Source of the DNA: CAXXXW01 sp963665555
GTDB taxonomy: Bacteria > Pseudomonadota > Alphaproteobacteria > Thalassobaculales > Thalassobaculaceae
NCBI GenBank assembly: GCA_963665555.2
Contig: OY762308.1
Coordinates: 62,001 to 126,000, forward strand
Reading direction: 5' to 3'
Length of the DNA: 64,000 nucleotides
Positions within the stretch are counted from its first letter, which is position 1; every line of letters begins with the position of its first letter. Both the position numbers and the translations under genes were made by a program. Shown one piece after another: positions 58,394-64,000 of the stretch. The notes under the pieces were generated by a model. It was not told the origin of the DNA and made no database searches. It saw only the letters and a list, made by a program, of their open reading frames with translations.

Positions 58394-59838
58394 CGCCGTG
58401 ATCCGGGTGCAGCGCGAGGATTTCGACATCGGCGCGGAACTCGACGCGCTGGCGGCGGGCGACAACCGGATCGGCGGGCTGGCCAGCTTCGTCGGCCTGG
58501 TGCGCGACATCGCGGGCGAGGAGGCGGTCTCGGCGATGACGCTGGAGCACTATCCCGGCATGACCGAGAAGCAACTCGCCGCGATCGAGGCCGAGGCCAA
58601 CCGGCGCTGGCCGCTCGACGCCAGCCTGATCGTCCACCGCTACGGCCGGCTGGAGCCGGGGGACCGGATCGTGCTGGTCGCCTGCGCCTCGGCCCACCGC
58701 CAGGCGGCGCTGGAGGCGTGCCACTTCCTGATCGACTGGCTGAAGACGAAGGCTCCGTTCTGGAAGCTGGAGGACACGCCCGACGGCGGCAAGTGGGTCG
58801 CCGCCCGCGAGGGCGACGACGCGGCCGCCGCCGCCTGGGCGGGACGGGAGGCGTAACCGCCGCTAACCGCCGCCAACCGCCGGCCGGGCCGAGGACCGTT
58901 CCGGGCGGGACCGGGCGGCCGCGCAGGAAGGCGTCCGCGTCCATCGCCGCGCGGCCCTCCGCCTGGACGCGGGCGAGGCGCAGCGCGCCCCCGCCGCCGC
59001 AGGCGACCGCCAGCCCGCCGTCGAGCGCCGTTCCCGGCGGCGCGCCGGGCCGGCCGTCGCCGGCCGCCGCCGCCAGCACCTTGAGCCGGCTTCCGTCGAG
59101 CGCGGTCCACGCGCCCGGCGCCGGGGCCAGCGCGCGGACCAGGCGTTCGAGTTCGCCCGCCGGCCGGGTCCAGTCCAGCCGCCCGTCCGCGCGCGCGAGC
59201 TTGCGCGCCCAGGTCACGCCCCCAGCCGGCTGCGGCCGCGCCTCCAGCGTTCCCGCCGCGAGGCCGTCCAGCGCTTCGACGATGGCGCGCGCGCCCAGCG
59301 CGGCCAGCGCGTCGTGGAGCGCGCCGCCCGTCGTCTCCGGGCGGATCGGCGCGCGCGCGACCGACAGCACCGGGCCGGTGTCCAGCCCCTCCTCCATGAG
59401 CATGATCGACACGCCGGTCTCGCGGTCGCCGGCGGCGATCGCCCGCTGGATCGGCGCCGCGCCGCGCCAGCGCGGCAGCAGCGAGGCGTGGATGTTGACG
59501 CAGCCGAGCCGGGGCGCCGCCAGCACGGCCGGCGGCAGGATCAGGCCGTAGGCCGCGACGACCGCGGCGTCGAGGCGGAGCGCGGCGAAGGCCTCCCGCT
59601 CCGCCGGGTCGCGCAGGCCCGCCGGCGCCCGGACGGGAACGCCGCGCGCCTCGGCCAGGAGCTGGACCGGCGACGGGCGCGGCCGCCTGCCCCGCCCGGC
59701 CGGGCGCGGCGGTTGCGTGTAGGCGGCGGCGACCTCGTGCCCGGCGTCGAGCAGCGCCGCCAGCGCCGGGACGGCGAAGTCCGGCGTCCCCATGAAGGCG
59801 AGCCGGAGCCGCCGGCGCGCCGCCGGGCCGGCGCTCAA
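58153..59838 (-). CDS. fmt: Methionyl-tRNA formyltransferase, frame runs on antisense to moaE and moaD
   Basis: The recognisable enzyme covers about residues 1-316: LRLAFMGTPDFAVPAL near the start, NIHASLLPRWRGAAPIQRAI with the active-site Asn-x-His, and the C-terminal domain GVTWARKLARADGRLDW. It formylates Met-tRNAfMet. The start is TTG 59838, overlapping the def stop (TTGA), because ATG 59793 would cut the first beta strand. The expected end is near 58890, yet the frame stays open for about 245 further codons antisense to moaE and moaD. In the neighbouring frame a TAG occurs exactly at the expected end, so a 1-base indel near 58890-58900 or a lost stop is likely. The true protein may be about 316 residues. 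Confidence 0.82.
   Translation of the reverse strand: MSAGPAARRRLRLAFMGTPDFAVPALAALLDAGHEVAAAYTQPPRPAGRGRRPRPSPVQLLAEARGVPVRAPAGLRDPAEREAFAALRLDAAVVAAYGLILPPAVLAAPRLGCVNIHASLLPRWRGAAPIQRAIAAGDRETGVSIMLMEEGLDTGPVLSVARAPIRPETTGGALHDALAALGARAIVEALDGLAAGTLEARPQPAGGVTWARKLARADGRLDWTRPAGELERLVRALAPAPGAWTALDGSRLKVLAAAAGDGRPGAPPGTALDGGLAVACGGGGALRLARVQAEGRAAMDADAFLRGRPVPPGTVLGPAGGWRRLAAVTPPVPPRRRRPRRRPRGRRPTCRRRACPPASRTEPSSSASRSGSGTPPAPPGGGPRRRRPARSGPPAPAGRSGGRSGWRRAASAGWPRPRSRRVASRSCRDSAPASSPRPPPRPRCRAPGRRSWPARRSGCRPPPARRVPRRCRNPRAAPGSRRQPPVTGGKNATSSPSATGWSSSTYSWFTATRIAPASAKASAAPALRPFSHSTRPATSRTSAGGETVSPPVPIRVRTQAK
58398..58856 (+). CDS. moaE: Molybdopterin synthase catalytic subunit
   Basis: A 152-residue protein with ASFVGLVRDIAGEEAVSAMTLEHYPGM, HRYGRLEPGDRIVLVACASAHRQAALEACHFLIDWLKTKAPFWK, the last of which includes the catalytic Lys segment. 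It works with MoaD to make molybdopterin from precursor Z. It starts with GTG 4 bases after moaD. Confidence 0.94.
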   Translation: MIRVQREDFDIGAELDALAAGDNRIGGLASFVGLVRDIAGEEAVSAMTLEHYPGMTEKQLAAIEAEANRRWPLDASLIVHRYGRLEPGDRIVLVACASAHRQAALEACHFLIDWLKTKAPFWKLEDTPDGGKWVAAREGDDAAAAAWAGREA

Positions 59839-60362
59839 CCCGCCGCCTCGCGCGCCCGTTCCTTCTTCGCCTTGACCATCTTGCGCAGGATCATGTTGCG
59901 CTTGAGCGGGGAGATGCGGTCGACGAACAGGACGCCGTTCAGGTGGTCGATCTCGTGCTGGGCGCAGACCGCCAGCAGCCCCTCGGCCTCGACGCGCCGC
60001 TCCGCCCCGGTCTCGTCGAGGTAGCGCACGACGGCCGCGGCCGGCCGCGTCACGTCGGCGTAGTGGCCGGGCAGCGACAGGCAGCCCTCCTCGTGCGTCG
60101 CCTCCTCCCCGGAGACCGCGACCAGTTCGGGATTGGCCATGCGCAGCGGGCGGCGCTCCTCCTCCGGACCGGCGCAGTCGAGCACGACGACGCGGCGGCG
60201 CACGCCCACCTGCGGCGCCGCCAGCCCGACGCCGGGGGCGGCGTACATCGTCTCCAGCATGTCGTCCATCAGGCGGCGCACCGTGTCGTCCACGCGCTCG
60301 ACCGGCGCGCATTTCGCCTTCAGGACCGGGTCCGGCGCCCAGACGATCGGCAGCACCGCCAT
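59835..60362 (-). CDS. def: Peptide deformylase
   Basis: A 175-residue metalloenzyme with the three PDF motifs: GVGLAAPQ, EGCLSLPG and QHEIDHLNG. It removes the N-formyl group from new proteins. It overlaps fmt by TTGA, the common def-fmt operon. The C-terminus is basic. Confidence 0.96.
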   Translation of the reverse strand: MAVLPIVWAPDPVLKAKCAPVERVDDTVRRLMDDMLETMYAAPGVGLAAPQVGVRRRVVVLDCAGPEEERRPLRMANPELVAVSGEEATHEEGCLSLPGHYADVTRPAAAVVRYLDETGAERRVEAEGLLAVCAQHEIDHLNGVLFVDRISPLKRNMILRKMVKAKKERAREAAG

Positions 60363-60457
60363 CGCTTCCCCGCCGCCTCGTTGCGATCGCGCGTTGCCTA
60401 TGCCAAGCTCGGAACGCCGTCAACCTTCCGGGCGGCGGCCCCAGGGGGAGGACGGCC

Positions 60458-60889
60458 ATGGGCGGGAAAGCGCGCCGGCTCGGCGTTTTCGCGGTCCTCG
60501 CCGGCCTCGCGGCGGCGGCGCCGGGGGCGGCGCGCGCGCATGTCCCCGACTGTCCCGCCGGCGCCGAACGCTTCGTCGAGCACAGGCTGTTCATGGGGCG
60601 GAGCCGGGGCGGGGTCGAGGTCGCGACGGAGGAGGCATGGCGCGGCTTCCTCGCCGGGGAGGTCACGCCGCGCTTCCCGGACGGCCTTACCGTCCTCGAC
60701 GCCGCCGGACAGTGGCGCGGCCGGAGCGGCGCCGTCGAGCGGGAGCGCACGAAACTGCTGGTCGTCCTCGCCCCGCCGGGGGCCGGGGCGGAACGGCGGA
60801 TCGGGGAGGTCGCGGAAGCCTACAAGCGCGCCTTCGGCCAGGAGAGCGTGTTGCGCGCCGCCGCGCCGGTCTGCGTCCGGTTCCAGTGA
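60458..60889 (+). CDS. DUF3574 exported protein
   Basis: A 143-residue protein with a signal peptide (VFAVLAGLAAAAPGAARA) and the DUF3574 pattern: FVEHRLFMGRSRGG, FLAGEVTPRFPDGLTVLDAAGQWRG and REREKTKLLVVL-like RERTKLLVVL. The function is unknown. It lies opposite def and is followed by the frameshifted SDR. Confidence 0.82.
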   Translation: MGGKARRLGVFAVLAGLAAAAPGAARAHVPDCPAGAERFVEHRLFMGRSRGGVEVATEEAWRGFLAGEVTPRFPDGLTVLDAAGQWRGRSGAVERERTKLLVVLAPPGAGAERRIGEVAEAYKRAFGQESVLRAAAPVCVRFQ

Positions 60890-60936
60890 GCGGGACGCGG
60901 CGCGGGCGCGCCGGCCCGCGCGGGGGAGCGGAGACG

Positions 60937-61709
<773 letters not shown>

Positions 61710-61804
61710 CCGGGCGGCCCCCGGCGCCGGCCGCGCGAATTGACGGGGCGGGCGGGCGGCCCTATCGTGCGCGCCGATCCGCGAACGACGAACGGGGACC
61801 CGCG

Positions 61805-63211
61805 ATGTCCGAGACCGCCAGACTTGCCGAATTCGCCGCCGGCCTCGCCTACGACGACCTGCCGGCCGAGGTGGCCGAACGGGTCAAGCTGCTGGTGTTC
61901 GACACCGCGGGCATCGCCGTGCGCGCCATGCACGACGCGGACTCGACGCCCTCGCTGCTGGCCGCGCACCGGGCGCTGGGGGAGTTCGGCGGCGCGCGCG
62001 TCTTCGGCACGTCCGAGACCTTCTCGCCGCTCGCCGCCGCGACGATCAACGGCACGCTGGCGCACAGCCTCGATTTCGACGACACGCACGCGGCCGGCTC
62101 GATCCACCCCAGCGCGCCCATCGTGCCCGCCGCGCTGGCCGCCGCCGAGATGACGGGGGCGGACGGCAAGGCGACGATCGCCGCCATCGCGGCCGGCTAC
62201 GAGGTCCAGATCCGGCTCAGCCTGGCGCTGGTTCCCAGCGCGCATTACGAGCGCGGCTACCATCCCTCGGCGACCTGCGGCGTGTTCGGCGCGGCGGCGG
62301 CGGCGGGGTCGATTTTCGGCCTCGACGCGGCCGCGATGGAGCGCGCCTTCGGCATCGCCGGCTGCCAGTCCTCCGGCTCGATGCGCTTCCTGTTCGACGG
62401 CGCCTGGACCAAGCGGTTCCAGGTCGGCTACGCCGCCCACGACGGGCTGCTGGCGGCGACGCTGGCGCGCGAGGGCTTCGTCGGCCCGGCGGGCGCGATC
62501 GAGGGCAGGGACGGCTTCCTGCGCTCCTACGCCCCGGACCCGGAGCCGGCGCGGGCCGCGGCCGGGCTGGGCGAGGTCTGGGAGACCCTGAACATCGCCG
62601 TCAAACCCTACCCCTCCTGCCGCTACAGCCACGCCGCGATGGGCGCGCTGGCGAAGGCGCGGGAGGCCAACGGCATCGCGGCGGCGGAGGTCGAGTCGGT
62701 CGAGATCGGCCTGCCCGCCACCGGCTGGCGGATCATCGGCGAGACCGACGAGACCAAGCGCGAGCCTTCCGGCGCGGTGGACGGCCAGTTCTCCATGCCG
62801 TTCTGCGGCGCGGTGGTGCTGCGCCAGGGCGCGATGGGCTGGGACGACTACGCCCGCCACCTGAACGACAACGACACGCGCGCGCTGGTCCGCAAGTTCT
62901 CCACCGTGGTCGATCCCTGGGCGGAGGCGGAGTATCCCGCCAACATGGCCGGGACCGCGCGGGTGCGCACCGCGCGCGGGACCTTCGAGGAGAAGGTCGC
63001 CGTGCCGAAGGGCGAGCCGGAGAACTTCATGACCGTCGCCGAGTTCCGCGCCAAGTTCGACGACCTGACCTCGCCCTGGCTCGACGACGGCCGGCGCGAG
63101 GCGCTGGCCCGCTCCCTGCTCGGCCTCGACGGGGCGGAGTCGGTCGCGGGCGCGCTCGAACTGTCCCGGCCGGAGGAGCCGGCGGCGCTCCGCCTGGCGG
63201 GCGAGGACTGA
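61805..63211 (+). CDS. MmgE/PrpD family protein
   Basis: A 468-residue protein. GTLAHSLDFDDTHAAGSIHPSAPIVPAALA and YHPSATCGVFGAAAAAG, WTKRFQVGYAAHDGLLAA and KPYPSCRYSHAAMGAL are MmgE/PrpD hallmarks. The family includes 2-methylcitrate and cis-aconitate decarboxylase-type enzymes; the exact reaction is unknown. ATG 61805 follows GGGGACCCGCG. It precedes a MaoC gene and an acyl-CoA dehydrogenase, which suggests a CoA-ester route. Confidence 0.9.
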   Translation: MSETARLAEFAAGLAYDDLPAEVAERVKLLVFDTAGIAVRAMHDADSTPSLLAAHRALGEFGGARVFGTSETFSPLAAATINGTLAHSLDFDDTHAAGSIHPSAPIVPAALAAAEMTGADGKATIAAIAAGYEVQIRLSLALVPSAHYERGYHPSATCGVFGAAAAAGSIFGLDAAAMERAFGIAGCQSSGSMRFLFDGAWTKRFQVGYAAHDGLLAATLAREGFVGPAGAIEGRDGFLRSYAPDPEPARAAAGLGEVWETLNIAVKPYPSCRYSHAAMGALAKAREANGIAAAEVESVEIGLPATGWRIIGETDETKREPSGAVDGQFSMPFCGAVVLRQGAMGWDDYARHLNDNDTRALVRKFSTVVDPWAEAEYPANMAGTARVRTARGTFEEKVAVPKGEPENFMTVAEFRAKFDDLTSPWLDDGRREALARSLLGLDGAESVAGALELSRPEEPAALRLAGED

Positions 63212-63221
63212 GGAGGGCGCC

Positions 63222-63740
63222 TTGAGCTACGCGAGCGCGCCCGTCGCGGGCCCGGCGGGCGAACGCCGCTTCCGCGAGGACATCGGCCGGCTGTTCGAGG
63301 ATTTCGCCGTCGGCGACATCTACGAGCACCGGCCGGGCCGCACCATCGGCGAGGCGGACAACACCTGGTTCACCCTGCTGACCATGAACACGCACCCGCT
63401 GCATTTCGACGCCGCCTACGCGGCGGACACGCAGTTCGGGCGCCCGCTGGTCAACTCCTGCCTCACGCTCTCCATCGTCGCCGGCATGAGCGTGAGCGAC
63501 GTGAGCCAGAAGGCGATCGCCAATCTCGGCTGGAGCGACATCCGGCTGCCGGCCCCGGTCTTCGTCGGCGACACGATCTACGCCGAATCGGAAGTGCTCG
63601 GCAAACGCGAGTCGAAGTCGCGGCCGGACCGGGGGATCGTGTCGGTGCGCACGATCGGCCGCAAGGCCGACGGGACCGTGTTCATGACCTTCGACCGCTC
63701 GATCCTGGTGCCGAAACGCGGCGCCGGCGCGCCGGCCTGA
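63222..63740 (+). CDS. MaoC-family dehydratase (mesaconyl-CoA hydratase-like)
   Basis: A 172-residue protein starting with TTG after AGGAGGGCG. LFEDFAVGDIYEHRPGRTIGEADNTWFTLLTMNTHPLHFDAAYA followed by FGRPLVNSCLTLSIVAGMSV resembles the MaoC domains of the mesaconyl-CoA hydratase type. It would hydrate an unsaturated CoA ester. It is 11 bases after the MmgE/PrpD gene and 58 bases before the acyl-CoA dehydrogenase. Confidence 0.86.
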   Translation: MSYASAPVAGPAGERRFREDIGRLFEDFAVGDIYEHRPGRTIGEADNTWFTLLTMNTHPLHFDAAYAADTQFGRPLVNSCLTLSIVAGMSVSDVSQKAIANLGWSDIRLPAPVFVGDTIYAESEVLGKRESKSRPDRGIVSVRTIGRKADGTVFMTFDRSILVPKRGAGAPA

Positions 63741-63750
63741 CGCCGGGCGC

Positions 63751-63783
63751 GCCGGGGAACCAAGGGTGCCGGGGAACCAAGGG
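63751..63783 (+). repeat. Short tandem repeat of about 17 bp in an intergenic gap
   Basis: GCCGGGGAACCAAGGG occurs twice in a row (63751-63766 and 63768-63783) with one base between, followed by a partial third copy (GACAAGGGGG). It lies between the MaoC and acyl-CoA dehydrogenase genes. Confidence 0.6.
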
Positions 63784-63798
63784 GACAAGGGGGACGAC

Positions 63799-64000
63799 AT
63801 GGCCGTCGCCGGGGATTTCGCCCTCGACGGGGAGCGCGCGGAGCAGGAGCGCCTGATCCTCGACGCCGTGGACCGCTTCCTGGAGCGCGACGTGGCGCCC
63901 TACGCGCACGACCTGGAGGCGGAGGACGCCTATCCGCGCGAGATCGTCGACAAGATGGTCGGGATGGGCCTGTTCGGCGCCACGATCGGCGTCGAGTACG
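63799..64000 (+). CDS. Acyl-CoA dehydrogenase, N-terminal part (runs off the window)
   Basis: ATG 63799 follows GGGGGACGAC. The 67 visible residues (AEQERLILDAVDRFLERDVAPYAHDLEAEDAYPREIVDKMVGMGLFGATIGVEY) match the N-terminal helices of acyl-CoA dehydrogenases. It is the third gene of the operon with MmgE/PrpD and MaoC, so the three may degrade one CoA-linked acid. The rest is outside the window. Confidence 0.85.
   Translation, partial: MAVAGDFALDGERAEQERLILDAVDRFLERDVAPYAHDLEAEDAYPREIVDKMVGMGLFGATIGVEY

Noticed and set aside
63751..63790. CRISPR-like repeat
   Set aside because: Only two units, directly adjacent and without spacers.

Overview
The window is very GC-rich, densely packed chromosomal DNA from an alphaproteobacterium, most plausibly a Rhodospirillales-like heterotroph. 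Supports for this are the era-recO and uvrC-pgsA-moaD-moaE gene orders, the paaABCDE operon, the many CoA-ester catabolism genes, and the very frequent GTG/TTG starts coupled to the preceding stop through GTGA or TTGA overlaps. I see no rRNA, tRNA, insertion sequence, integrase or CRISPR array. The taxonomic placement is inference; no marker was aligned.

Layout. 1-2.8 kb: tail of a luciferase-like monooxygenase, era, recO, and a membrane-anchored dCTP-deaminase-fold protein. 2.8-7.1 kb: phenylacetyl-CoA epoxidase genes paaABCDE with a divergent paaI thioesterase. 7.3-13.2 kb: an SDR, a DUF433/DUF5615 toxin-antitoxin-like pair, a TauD-like dioxygenase, a TPR membrane protein coupled to a tiny basic ORF, and a serine hydrolase. 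13.3-20.7 kb: a Cache-domain autotransporter, then a defence-like block of a large adenine methyltransferase with a putative nuclease domain followed by a HipB/HipA pair. 20.8-27.7 kb: HD protein, D-aminoacylase-like amidohydrolase, SLOG protein, Baeyer-Villiger monooxygenase, small coiled-coil protein, haloacetate dehalogenase, YceI.

27.8-31.9 kb holds the most intriguing cluster: a BchC-like dehydrogenase, a PTPS-fold protein without cysteine, a GT4 glycosyltransferase and a methyltransferase, all translationally coupled or tightly spaced, meeting a RibD-type reductase head-on. Together they look like a pathway to a glycosylated, methylated pterin- or pyrimidine-derived metabolite. 32-40.7 kb: pgi and a CoA-ester degradation operon (two MaoC proteins, CoA ligase, enoyl-CoA hydratase, NUDT19-like Nudix, acyl-CoA dehydrogenase), then a DMT exporter.

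40.9-53.1 kb: a dimethylglycine-dehydrogenase-like enzyme, an enolase-superfamily dehydratase, an acyl-CoA synthetase, a DUF3445 haem N-demethylase, a Sel1 protein, two glycosyltransferases coupled to alanine racemase, a VOC protein and a second luciferase-like oxidoreductase. 53.6-60.4 kb: housekeeping genes uvrC, pgsA, mobB, moeA, moaD, moaE and the convergent def-fmt operon, in which the fmt frame lacks a stop at the expected place. 60.4-64 kb: DUF3574 protein, a frameshifted SDR, MmgE/PrpD, MaoC and the start of an acyl-CoA dehydrogenase.

Overall the window combines essential genes with broad catabolism of aromatic, halogenated, N-methylated and CoA-linked substrates. Several islands of poorly understood genes have altered catalytic residues or unusual domain fusions.
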